Assembly: GCA_946408305.1 (NCBI GenBank)
Contig: CAMJRQ010000049.1
Coordinates: 1-7,784, forward strand
From: an uncultured Prevotellaceae bacterium
Lineage (GTDB): Bacteria > Bacteroidota > Bacteroidia > Bacteroidales > Bacteroidaceae
Direction of reading: 5' to 3'
Length of the DNA stretch: 7,784 nt
Under the pieces are notes generated by a model. That model did not search any database, was not told the DNA's origin, and saw nothing but the letters and a program-made list of their open reading frames with translations. Shown piece by piece: positions 1 through 6,298 of the stretch; position 1 is the stretch's first letter; each line of letters opens with the position of its first letter. Made by a program: the position numbers and the translations under genes.

Positions 1-741
1 CGCACCCTGCCCAGCGAGCGCGACCGCAAGATGACCATCCTGCTCACGCCCTTCATGAGCTGCACGGCCAAGATTCCCATCTACGCCTTCTTCACGGCCG
101 CCTTCTTCCCGCGCAACGGAGCGTGGGTGATGACGAGTCTCTACCTCCTGGGCATCGTGGTGGGCATCGTGGTGGCGCTCGTTTTCAAGCGCACGCTCTT
201 CCGCGGCGAGGCCGTGCCGTTCGTCATGGAGCTGCCCAACTACCGCCTGCCGCTGCTCTCGAATGTGGCCCGCCTGCTGTGGGCCAAGGCTCGCGACTTC
301 CTGCAGCGCGCCTTCACCGTCATCTTCCTGGCCTCGATGGCCATCTGGTTCCTGCAGACGTTCGACTTCCACCTGCAGATGGTGGGCGAGGGGAGCGAGC
401 ACGAGAGTATGCTGGCCCAGGCAGCCACCGTCGTGGCGCCCCTGTTCCGCCCGCTCGGCTTTGGCGACTGGCGCGTGGTGACAGCCCTCGTGAGCGGTTT
501 TCTGGCCAAAGAGGTGGTGGTGAGCACGCTGAGCACCCTCTTCTCGGGCGTGGCGCTCACCGAGGTGCTCTCGGCCGGCACGGCCTTCTGCCTGCTGGTC
601 TTCTGTCTGCTCTATACTCCCTGCGTGGCGGCCATTGCCACCATCCGCCGCGAGCTGGGTGGCCGATGGGCGCTCTTCGTGGTGGTCATGCAGTGTGTCA
701 TAGCCTGGCTGGTGGCCTATCTTTTCAGTCTGTTCCTATGA
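1..741 (+). CDS. feoB: Ferrous iron transport protein B, C-terminal part (5' end outside window)
   Basis: This is the C-terminal membrane part of the Fe(II) permease FeoB, which imports ferrous iron across the inner membrane; the N-terminal G-protein domain lies upstream of the window. The frame is open from base 1 to a TGA at 739-741, giving about 246 visible residues. Recognisable FeoB signatures, numbered from the first visible residue, are the LTPFMSCTAKIP gate segment with its conserved Cys at about 21, GFLAKEVVVSTLSTLF at about 166-181, and YTPCVAAIATIRRELGG at about 205-221. Hydrophobic stretches consistent with membrane helices lie at about 43-62, 102-118, 194-210 and 224-246. The stop overlaps the start of the next gene (ATGA at 738-741), which suggests translational coupling. 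The family is clear. Whether feoA is fused or adjacent upstream cannot be seen. Confidence 0.96.
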   Translation, partial: RTLPSERDRKMTILLTPFMSCTAKIPIYAFFTAAFFPRNGAWVMTSLYLLGIVVGIVVALVFKRTLFRGEAVPFVMELPNYRLPLLSNVARLLWAKARDFLQRAFTVIFLASMAIWFLQTFDFHLQMVGEGSEHESMLAQAATVVAPLFRPLGFGDWRVVTALVSGFLAKEVVVSTLSTLFSGVALTEVLSAGTAFCLLVFCLLYTPCVAAIATIRRELGGRWALFVVVMQCVIAWLVAYLFSLFL

Positions 742-905
742 ATCTGCAGAGTATTCTCCTTCTGGCAGTCATCCTGTTGGTGTCGGCCATCGTGCTGGTG
801 CGCTATGTGAAGCGCCAGCGGCGTACGGGCGGTTGTGGCTCGTGCCAATGCGGTTGCGATGGGTGTGACCGCAAATCCGAAAACTGTAATCAGAAACTAT
901 GTTAA
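738..905 (+). CDS. FeoB-associated Cys-rich membrane protein, 55 aa
   Basis: A small protein of 55 residues whose ATG at 738 overlaps the feoB stop by four bases. Residues about 5-24 form one hydrophobic helix, followed by a basic patch (KRQRR, about 25-29) and a Cys-rich tail with seven cysteines at 33, 36, 38, 40, 43, 50 and 55. The last cysteine is the final residue. This architecture of one membrane helix plus a clustered Cys tail directly after feoB matches the known FeoB-associated Cys-rich membrane protein family, thought to assist FeoB, perhaps by binding iron; the exact role is not established. The basic residues after the helix suggest the Cys tail faces the cytoplasm (inference from the positive-inside rule). 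Its 3' end overlaps the next gene by seven bases. It is too short for many gene callers, but composition and position make it convincing. Confidence 0.92.
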   Translation: MNLQSILLLAVILLVSAIVLVRYVKRQRRTGGCGSCQCGCDGCDRKSENCNQKLC

Positions 906-1990
906 AGGAAAACGTACAGCTGAGCGGACGTCCCATTCTGGTGACCGGTGCCGCCGGCTTCATCGGCAGCAACCTGGTGAAGCGCATTTTCCGCGATGTG
1001 GAGCAAGCCATCGTCGTGGGCATCGACAATATGAACGACTACTACGACCCCGGCATCAAGCGCGAGCGTCTGGCCGAAATCGAGCGTCTGGCCGGGGAGA
1101 CCGGTGCCGAGTGGCACTTCGTGGAGGGTAGCATAGCCGACCGTCCGACCGTCGACAGCCTCTTTGCCCAATACCCCTTCTGCGTGGTGGTGAACCTGGC
1201 CGCCCAGGCCGGAGTGCGCTACAGCATCACCAACCCGCAGGCCTACATCGACAGCAACCTCATCGGCTTCTACAACATCCTGGAGGCCTGCCGCCATGCC
1301 CAAGGGCTGGAGCATCTGGTCTATGCCTCGTCGTCGTCGGTCTATGGCTCGAACACCAAGGTGCCCTATTCCACCGACGACAAGGTGGACAACCCCGTCT
1401 CGCTCTACGCCGCCACGAAGAAGAGCAACGAGCTGATGGCCCATGCCTACTCCAAGCTCTACGACATCCCCTCCACCGGCCTGCGCTTCTTCACCGTCTA
1501 CGGTCCCGCCGGGCGTCCCGACATGGCCTACTTCGGCTTCACCAACCGCCTGCGCCGGGGCGAGAAGATTCAGATTTTCAACTACGGCAACTGCCGGCGC
1601 GACTTCACTTTTGTGGACGACATCGTGGAGGGCGTGCTGCGCGTCATGCGTCGTGCCCCCGAGCGGCAGAAGGGTGCCGACGGGTTGCCCGTGCCGCCCT
1701 ATCGCGTCTACAACATCGGCAACTCGCAGCCCGAGAACCTGCTCGACTTCGTGCGCATCCTTCAGGAGGAGCTCGTCCGTGCCGGCGTCTTGCCTGCCGA
1801 CTATGACTTCGAGGCCCACCAGGAGCTCGTGCCCATGCAGCCCGGCGACGTGCCCGTCACCTTTGCCGACACCTCCGCCCTCGAGCGCGACTTCGGTTTC
1901 CGCCCCTCCACACCGCTGCGCACGGGGCTCCGTGCCTTTGCCGAATGGTATGCGCGGTATTATGGGACGCAGGTGCATGACGAGAAGTAA
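899..1990 (+). CDS. NAD-dependent epimerase, UDP-glucuronate 4-epimerase-like
   Basis: A 363-residue short-chain dehydrogenase/reductase of the extended sugar-nucleotide epimerase type. The NAD-binding GxxGxxG motif is GAAGFIG at residues 17-23. The catalytic Ser/Thr region is YASSSSVYG at 142-150, and the YxxxK pair is Y170 and K174 in LYAATKK. The segment LRFFTVYGPAGRPDMAYF closely resembles UDP-glucuronate 4-epimerases, which interconvert UDP-glucuronate and UDP-galacturonate in the cytoplasm for capsule, LPS or other surface glycans. Length is normal for the family. The ATG at 899 lies inside the last codons of the Cys-rich gene (overlap 899-905), so translation is probably coupled to the feo genes. 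An in-frame start further in would cut into the dinucleotide-binding strand. Substrate is inferred from motif similarity; another UDP-sugar 4-epimerase is possible. Confidence 0.93.
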   Translation: MLKENVQLSGRPILVTGAAGFIGSNLVKRIFRDVEQAIVVGIDNMNDYYDPGIKRERLAEIERLAGETGAEWHFVEGSIADRPTVDSLFAQYPFCVVVNLAAQAGVRYSITNPQAYIDSNLIGFYNILEACRHAQGLEHLVYASSSSVYGSNTKVPYSTDDKVDNPVSLYAATKKSNELMAHAYSKLYDIPSTGLRFFTVYGPAGRPDMAYFGFTNRLRRGEKIQIFNYGNCRRDFTFVDDIVEGVLRVMRRAPERQKGADGLPVPPYRVYNIGNSQPENLLDFVRILQEELVRAGVLPADYDFEAHQELVPMQPGDVPVTFADTSALERDFGFRPSTPLRTGLRAFAEWYARYYGTQVHDEK

Positions 1991-1997
1991 ACAACAA

Positions 1998-3398
1998 ATG
2001 TATAAAACTTTGTATCAGATGAAATCCCCGAGGAATTTGTTCTCCGCAGTCTGCTGTCTGTTGTTTGTTGTCAGCGGTTCGCTCTCCGTGCAGGCCCAGC
2101 CCGAACGCATCGTGTGCCCCACGAAGGCCCAGCGCCAGTGGGCCGAGGCCGAAGTGGGCGTGCTGCTCCACCTGGACATGCCCGTCTTCCACCCCGAGTA
2201 TAACCACCGCAAGTGGGGCTCGCACCCCGACCCCTCCACCTTCAACCCCACCGAGCTCAACACCGACCAGTGGATTGAGACGGCCGTGAAGCTCGGGGCC
2301 AAGTATGCCGTGCTGACGGCCAAGCACGGCAGCGGCTTCACCCTCTGGCCCACCAAGACCCACCCCTACAACATCAGCCACAGCCCCTACAAGGGCGGAC
2401 AGGGCGACATCGTGGCCGAGTTCGTGGCCTCGTGCCACAAGTACGGCATCAAGCCCGGCATCTACGCCAACATGTCCACCAACGGCTACCTCTGGGTGGA
2501 CAATCCCGGACTCGTGCAGCCCGGCTCGCCCATCACCCAGGAGCAGTATGCGCAAATCGTCCACGACCAGCTCACCGAGTTATGGACCAACTACGGCCCC
2601 CTCTTCGAGGTGTGGTTCGACGGCGGCATCCTCAGTCCCGCCCAGGGCGGAGCCGACGCCCTCGGCCTCCTGCGCAAGCTGCAGCCCCGGGCCATCGCCT
2701 TCCAGGGCCCGGCCGACTATGAGAACCTCATCCGCTGGGTGGGCAACGAATCGGGCGCAGCCCCCGACCCCTGCTGGGCCACGGCCGAATGTACCACCAA
2801 CTCGGACGGCGTAGAGGTCATCGAGGGCCTCCACGGCGACCCCCATGCTCCCCACTGGTGCCCCGGCGAGTCCGACTTCACCCTGCGCCTCCAGCGCGCC
2901 TTCTCCTACGGATGGATCTGGCGCGAGGGCGAGGACGAGATGCTCTACAGCGTCGACCAACTGATGCACCGCTACGAGACCAGCGTCGGTCGCAACACCA
3001 ACATGCTCGTGGGCCTCGTCATCGACCGTCGCGGCCTCATCCCCGATGCCGACGTGCGCCGCGCCACCGAGTATGGCGAGGCCATCCGACAGCGCTACGG
3101 CTCGCCCTCGGCCAAGACCCGCGGGCGCGGCGAGCGCATCCGTCTCAAACTGAAGAAGCCGCTCACGCTGGACCGCCTCATCCTGCAGGAAGACATCGCC
3201 CGGGGCGAGCGCGTGCTCGCCTGGCACGTGGAGGCCCAGCGCCCCGACGGCTCGCAAGTCACTCTCTGCAGCGGCACCAACATCGGCCACAAGCGCATCG
3301 CCAAGTTTGCGCCGCAGGAGGTGAACAGCCTCACGCTCGTAGTGGACAGCTGCAAGGCCCGGCCCCACATCCGCACGTTCTCCGTCTTCGAGGAATAG
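1998..3398 (+). CDS. Secreted alpha-L-fucosidase, glycoside hydrolase family 29
   Basis: A predicted exported glycosidase of 466 residues that would release alpha-L-fucose from host or plant glycans. The N-terminus has a hydrophobic core and an Ala-rich cleavage site after VQA (about residue 33), so it is a signal peptide. Starts at 1977, 1998 and 2019 are all in frame; 1998 is chosen because it lies just after the preceding stop (7 bp) in A-rich sequence, but 2019 also gives a good signal peptide. GH29 marks include GAKYAVLTAKHGSGFTLWP (KH at 109-110), FEVWFDGG with the likely nucleophile D208, WVGNE with a plausible acid/base E251, and RYETSVGRNTNMLVG. Residues about 372-466 resemble the beta-sandwich domain that follows the catalytic barrel in this family. 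The lack of an obvious promoter and the short gap suggest co-transcription with the epimerase gene. Linkage specificity cannot be read from sequence. Confidence 0.93.
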   Translation: MYKTLYQMKSPRNLFSAVCCLLFVVSGSLSVQAQPERIVCPTKAQRQWAEAEVGVLLHLDMPVFHPEYNHRKWGSHPDPSTFNPTELNTDQWIETAVKLGAKYAVLTAKHGSGFTLWPTKTHPYNISHSPYKGGQGDIVAEFVASCHKYGIKPGIYANMSTNGYLWVDNPGLVQPGSPITQEQYAQIVHDQLTELWTNYGPLFEVWFDGGILSPAQGGADALGLLRKLQPRAIAFQGPADYENLIRWVGNESGAAPDPCWATAECTTNSDGVEVIEGLHGDPHAPHWCPGESDFTLRLQRAFSYGWIWREGEDEMLYSVDQLMHRYETSVGRNTNMLVGLVIDRRGLIPDADVRRATEYGEAIRQRYGSPSAKTRGRGERIRLKLKKPLTLDRLILQEDIARGERVLAWHVEAQRPDGSQVTLCSGTNIGHKRIAKFAPQEVNSLTLVVDSCKARPHIRTFSVFEE

Positions 3399-3464
3399 AA
3401 AGCCCTTAACCCCGAACCGGTCATTAGCGTTTCACGCCCCCTCCTACCTCCTTTACTCTCCGTC

Positions 3465-3480
3465 GGGCAGAGCACTGCCC
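3465..3480. repeat. Small hairpin gggcag-agca-ctgccc
   Basis: Perfect 6-bp arms with a 4-base loop, about 70 bases after the fucosidase stop. No T-run follows. It may form a stem at the 3' end of the upstream mRNA, but it is short enough to be chance. Confidence 0.45.
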
Positions 3481-3484
3481 TCCC

Positions 3485-3537
3485 CAAATCAGGGCACGTT
3501 TCCACATTTAGTGGAAACTCTTTCAGGCCCTGATTTG
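3485..3537. repeat. Nested inverted repeats (11-bp outer, 8-bp inner arms)
   Basis: The outer arms caaatcagggc (3485-3495) and gccctgatttg (3527-3537) are perfect complements. Between them lies a second perfect hairpin, gtttccac (3498-3505) and gtggaaac (3511-3518), with the loop attta. The two stems stack into one extended structure with two bases on one side of the junction and eight on the other. The position about 90-140 bases after the fucosidase stop fits a transcript-end stabiliser or terminator, but there is no T-tract directly after it. It could also be a repeat element. Confidence 0.75.
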
Positions 3538-3567
3538 CTCTCCAAGGAGGAGAGTTGATTGCGCGAA

Positions 3568-3586
3568 ACTGCTCCCCGGGAGCAGT
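3568..3586. repeat. Palindrome centred on ccccggg
   Basis: Arms actgctccc (3568-3576) and gggagcagt (3578-3586) are perfect 9-bp complements around a single C. It lies 8 bases before the larger palindrome array and has a similar build, with GC-only bases in the centre and a gca-containing outer part, so both may belong to one repeat family. Confidence 0.7.
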
Positions 3587-3590
3587 CCAA

Positions 3591-3654
3591 AAACGCAACG
3601 TGTTCCTCGGGCCCGAGGAACACGTTGCGGAGGCCCGAGGAACACGTTGCGTTT
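3591..3654. repeat. Three-armed palindromic array (36-bp perfect palindrome plus extra arm)
   Basis: Bases 3594-3629 are a perfect 36-bp palindrome: cgcaacgtgttcctcggg followed by its exact complement cccgaggaacacgttgcg. The right arm is repeated at 3634-3651; the shared direct repeat is 20 bp (3610-3629 and 3632-3651) with a 2-base gap. The outer arms extend to 21 bp (3591-3611 against 3634-3654). The left arm can therefore pair with either the middle or the right arm, but not both, giving two mutually exclusive stems. No T-run follows, so a simple terminator is unlikely. It resembles a repetitive extragenic palindrome; copies elsewhere in the genome cannot be seen from here. Confidence 0.9.
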
Positions 3655-3720
3655 GACGTCGCTCCACGGTGTGTTTTGTTTAACCCCAATCAATCTTTAG
3701 AGGTTTTGCGCGCTGCGAAT

Positions 3721-3788
3721 GATTCTTCGGGTCGCTACGCTCGCCTCAGAATGACAGGTTTGTGTCATCCTGAGTGAAACGAAGGATC
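3721..3788. repeat. Imperfect long dyad of the tcatcctgag / gaaggatc type
   Basis: The left arm starts gattcttcg (3721-3729) and ends ctcagaatgaca (3745-3756). The right arm starts tgtcatcctgag (3763-3774) and ends cgaaggatc (3780-3788). The inner 12-bp arms match at 11 of 12 positions around the loop ggtttg, and the outer ends match at 8 of 9, while the middle of the left arm carries extra bases. From memory, sequences like this occur as dispersed extragenic repeats in many bacterial genomes and often give spurious short protein predictions. Family assignment is by recollection, not by search. Confidence 0.7.
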
Positions 3789-3866
3789 TATTGCGAGCGG
3801 AATTTTAGAGCACCCCCTTAAGGGTGGAGCGGCGCGTTCTTTTTTTCCCACTGCACGCCCCTGAAA

Positions 3867-3898
3867 TTTGGCTTTTCGCTCGCTTTTGCGTAACTTTG
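3867..3898 (+). promoter_or_regulatory. Bacteroides-type promoter for the LOG-family gene
   Basis: TTTG at 3867-3870 and TAACTTTG at 3891-3898 are separated by 20 bases. This fits the Bacteroidetes primary sigma consensus of a -33 TTTG and a -7 TAnnTTTG. Transcription would start near 3902, giving a leader of about 25 bases before the ATG at 3927. Confidence 0.75.
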
Positions 3899-3926
3899 CA
3901 GAAAACCCGACTAACGCCCCCGCAAC

Positions 3927-5054
3927 ATGAGCAAGAACTACGAGAAGATAACCGACGACTGGGAGCTCTCCCAGCTGCTTCACCAAGAAGACGAGGAAAT
4001 CCGCCGCTGTGCCTTTGCCGCCGTCAACATCACGGCCAACACCGAACAGGCCCTGCGCCACACCTATCGCGACTGCCTCTTCCTGGGCTGCGCGCTGCCC
4101 GTGGGCTTCAAGCGCCAGACGCGCGACTGCCTCTTCTTCCCCAACATGGGCGAGGTCTTCCACCTGCGCTCACACCTCTACACGGCCGAGGAACTCTACG
4201 AGGGCTACGTCCCTGGCGAGCCCGAGACCTACCAGCAGTGCTACGACGGCCGCGTCTATCGCCACTATCTGAAGAAGGGCAAGCGCACCGAGGACATCAA
4301 GGAGACGCTGGCCCGCACGATGCACGACCACAGCATCAGCGACTGCATGCACGAATTTCTCGACGAGCAGGACGAGCGCCGCGTGGTGGGCGTCATGGGC
4401 GGTCACGGCCTGCTGCGCACCGACCGGGCCTACGCCCAGATTGTCCGTCTGAGCAAACGGCTCACCGAGGAGGGATTCCTGATGGTGACGGGTGGCGGAC
4501 CGGGTGCCATGGAGGCCACCCACCTGGGGGCCTGGATGGCCGGGCGCGACGAAGAGGAGCTCCTCGAAGCCCTCCGCACGATGGAGGAGGCACCCGCCTT
4601 TGCCGACCCCGGATGGCTCGACACGGCGCTCCGCGTGCGTTCGCGCTTCCCGCAGAAAGATTATCTGAGCCTGGGCATCCCCACCTGGCTCTATGGCCAC
4701 GAACCCTCCACCCCGCTGGCCACCCACATCGCCAAGTTCTTCGAAAACAGCATACGCGAGGACAGCATCCTCAACATTGCCCGCGGCGGAATCATCTACA
4801 CCCCCGGCAGCGCAGGCACGCTCCAGGAGGTCTTCCAGGCCGCCGTGCCCAACCACTATCTGAGCTATGGCTATGCCAGCCCCATGATTTTCATGGGCAA
4901 GGAGTTCTGGACGCGCGAAGTGCCCATCTGGCCCCTCTTGCAGGACCTGGTGGAGCGTGGGAAATACAAGAATCTGCTGTTGGCGCTCAGCGAGAGCGAG
5001 AACGAAATCGTGGCTACGGTCAAGGCTTTCCGGGAAGGGAACTCTGCCGGATGA
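3927..5054 (+). CDS. LOG-family Rossmann-fold nucleotide-binding protein
   Basis: A 375-residue soluble protein with the lysine decarboxylase-like (LOG) Rossmann fold in its C-terminal two thirds. The core starts at about residue 150 with VVGVMGGHG (153-161), continues with TGGGPGAMEATHLG (GGGPGAMEA at 189-197), and carries the family loop as PGSAGTLQE at 293-301. The usual form is PGGxGTxxE; here the second Gly is Ser, while the catalytic-type Glu (E301) remains. Known LOG proteins cleave the N-glycosidic bond of nucleoside 5'-monophosphates, so a nucleotide phosphoribohydrolase role is plausible but unproven. The first 145 or so residues form an extension with YRDCLFLGCAL, resembling pentapeptide-type repeats. 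The gene has its own promoter (3867-3898), appears monocistronic, and its last 35 bases overlap the convergent amidase gene. The start at 3927 is the first ATG after the promoter. Confidence 0.9.
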   Translation: MSKNYEKITDDWELSQLLHQEDEEIRRCAFAAVNITANTEQALRHTYRDCLFLGCALPVGFKRQTRDCLFFPNMGEVFHLRSHLYTAEELYEGYVPGEPETYQQCYDGRVYRHYLKKGKRTEDIKETLARTMHDHSISDCMHEFLDEQDERRVVGVMGGHGLLRTDRAYAQIVRLSKRLTEEGFLMVTGGGPGAMEATHLGAWMAGRDEEELLEALRTMEEAPAFADPGWLDTALRVRSRFPQKDYLSLGIPTWLYGHEPSTPLATHIAKFFENSIREDSILNIARGGIIYTPGSAGTLQEVFQAAVPNHYLSYGYASPMIFMGKEFWTREVPIWPLLQDLVERGKYKNLLLALSESENEIVATVKAFREGNSAG

Positions 5055-6264
5055 GCTCGAGCGCGCGGGCCGTGGTGATGGGCTCCTCGCCCAGATAGGC
5101 CACGATGAAGGCGTCGGGGAACTTCTCGCGGATGTCGGCGAGCGTCTGGCGGGCGTGCTGATAGTCGTTGGTGCTGCCATAGAGCCCTTTGAACATGTCG
5201 CCGCTCTTGACGAACGTCACGGGAAAAAGTCCCTGCAGGCGGTCGTCGTCGGAGCGCAGTTCCTGGCTGACGGCTACAATCTGAATGCTGAAGACGGGCA
5301 GCGAGGGGGCCAGCGTCTCCACGACCACCTGCTCCTCGGGCAGCGCGGCTATGGCGGCGGCTATGGTGTCGGCGGCTGCGGTCTCCTCCTGGGCGGTTTC
5401 CACGCTTGGCACAGGCTCCTCGGGCACCTCGGCCACTAACGGTTCGGCCGGCGTTTCGGCCTTCGGCTCGGGCTTTTCCTCCGGTTTCGGCTCGGGTTTC
5501 TTGACGTTTTTTTCCACGGTTCCCTTCACCTTCTCCACCTTCAGCCCGCTGCTGTGGCCGTTGGTGCTGCGCAGGCGGGCCAGCGTCTTGCGGTGCGTCT
5601 TGGCCTGCGTGGTTTCGTAATACTCGGCCAGGGCGTTGTAGATGCTTGCGGCAATCTCGGCCTGTCCGCGCTTCGAGGTCATGTAGGCCTCGTCGTCGAT
5701 GTTGCTCAGGAAACCGATTTCGGTGAGCGCGGCCGGCATCATCGTGTGGCTCAGCACGTAGAGTCGCTCGGGCTTGGCACCGCGTCCGGCCTGGCGCCCG
5801 GCGTCGCGATAGTTCTTCTGCAGGAGCCAGGCCAGCAGCTCGCTGCGGTCGATGGTCTTCGTGTGGGAACTCTGCAGGACGGCGTCCTTGATGAAGCGCG
5901 TGTCGGCGAAGAATGTCTCCGTGCCGCTCAGCAGCGGCTTGCGCTCCACCGAGTTGACGTGGATGCTCAGGAAGAGGTCGGCATTGGCCTGGTTGGCAAT
6001 CTGGCAGCGGCGGTCGAGCGAGACAAAGTGGTCGCGTTCGCGCGTCAGGATGACCTTTATGCCCGGCTTGTGCTTGCGGATGAGGGCGGCCACCTGCTTC
6101 GTCACCTCGAGCGTGATGTCCTTCTCATGGTGCTTGCGGCTCTCCGTGCCCACGTCCTTGCCGCCGTGGCCGGCATCGAGCACCCACACCAGCGGGCGCA
6201 GCTTTCTGGCGCCACCACACACGAGCGGCAGACACAGCATGAGCACGAGCAATCGCCATTTCAT
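5020..6264 (-). CDS. Exported N-acetylmuramoyl-L-alanine amidase with SPOR-like C-terminus
   Basis: A 414-residue cell wall hydrolase that would cut the amide bond between muramic acid and the stem peptide in the periplasm, a role linked to daughter cell separation. A hydrophobic N-terminus (about residues 4-19) acts as a signal peptide. The Amidase_3 domain spans about 25-216, with zinc ligands H33 (LDAGHGG), E47 and H102 (LFLSIHVNS) and the catalytic-type E182 (ALTEIGFLSN). A Pro/Glu/Lys-rich linker follows (about 240-325). The last 80 or so residues (VFSIQIVAVS ... KFPDAFIVAYL) resemble the SPOR-like domain of Bacteroidetes amidases, which would bind denuded septal glycan. The in-frame ATG at 6279 is rejected because a -7 promoter box (6276-6269) would fall inside the gene. 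The 3' end overlaps the convergent LOG-family gene by 35 bp. Confidence 0.94.
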   Translation of the reverse strand: MKWRLLVLMLCLPLVCGGARKLRPLVWVLDAGHGGKDVGTESRKHHEKDITLEVTKQVAALIRKHKPGIKVILTRERDHFVSLDRRCQIANQANADLFLSIHVNSVERKPLLSGTETFFADTRFIKDAVLQSSHTKTIDRSELLAWLLQKNYRDAGRQAGRGAKPERLYVLSHTMMPAALTEIGFLSNIDDEAYMTSKRGQAEIAASIYNALAEYYETTQAKTHRKTLARLRSTNGHSSGLKVEKVKGTVEKNVKKPEPKPEEKPEPKAETPAEPLVAEVPEEPVPSVETAQEETAAADTIAAAIAALPEEQVVVETLAPSLPVFSIQIVAVSQELRSDDDRLQGLFPVTFVKSGDMFKGLYGSTNDYQHARQTLADIREKFPDAFIVAYLGEEPITTARALELIRQSSLPGKP

Positions 6265-6268
6265 GCAG

Positions 6269-6276
6269 CAAAGGTA
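6269..6276 (-). promoter_or_regulatory. -7 box TACCTTTG for the amidase gene
   Basis: On the minus strand TACCTTTG ends only four bases before the ATG at 6264, matching TAnnTTTG. Transcription would begin at or within a few bases of the start codon, implying a leaderless or nearly leaderless mRNA. No TTTG is seen at the expected -33 position, so the call is moderate. Confidence 0.55.
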
Positions 6277-6298
6277 CACTTTTTTTCGGATTTTTCGC

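Larger units (their letters stand above)
3399..3926. other. Gene-free intergenic region rich in inverted repeats
   Basis: About 530 bases between the fucosidase and the LOG-family gene with no credible coding frame. Short open frames here translate the palindromes into repetitive peptides and have no start context. The stretch contains, in order, a small hairpin (3465-3480), a nested double inverted repeat (3485-3537), a CCCGGG-centred dyad (3568-3586), a triple-armed palindrome (3591-3654), an imperfect long dyad (3721-3788), a short dyad cccttaaggg at 3815-3824 with a T-run at 3840-3846, and a promoter (3867-3898). Around 3660-3720 it is more AT-rich than the flanking genes and I see nothing specific in it. 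One of the first structures probably ends the upstream transcript, but none has a classic stem followed directly by a T-tract. Confidence 0.8.

Noticed and set aside
902..1978. Long minus-strand open frame (358 codons) opposite the epimerase gene
   Set aside because: It is an exact antisense shadow of a well-supported gene. Its translation is low-complexity in Gly, Val, His and Ala, without any recognisable domain, as expected from GC-rich codon bias.
1443..1997. Upstream extension of the fucosidase frame into the epimerase gene
   Set aside because: The extension is Pro/Ser/Arg-rich shadow sequence, and a proper signal peptide begins only at 1998 or 2019.
2580..3368. Minus-strand frame of 262 codons opposite the fucosidase gene
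   Set aside because: Antisense shadow with Ala/Gly/Val-rich composition and no motif, while the plus strand clearly encodes GH29.
3591..3654. CRISPR array
   Set aside because: Only two direct 20-bp copies with a 2-base gap and one inverted copy; there are no spacers and no cas genes.
3591..3654. Ends of an insertion sequence
   Set aside because: No transposase frame lies between or beside the arms, and no target duplication is evident.
3559..3777. Short frames of 66 to 190 codons across the intergenic palindromes, on both strands
   Set aside because: They translate the repeat arms into repetitive peptides, and no start context or domain is present.
4170..5180. Minus-strand frame of 336 codons opposite the LOG-family gene
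   Set aside because: It covers conserved LOG motifs in antisense and overlaps the amidase gene in another frame; no domain is seen.
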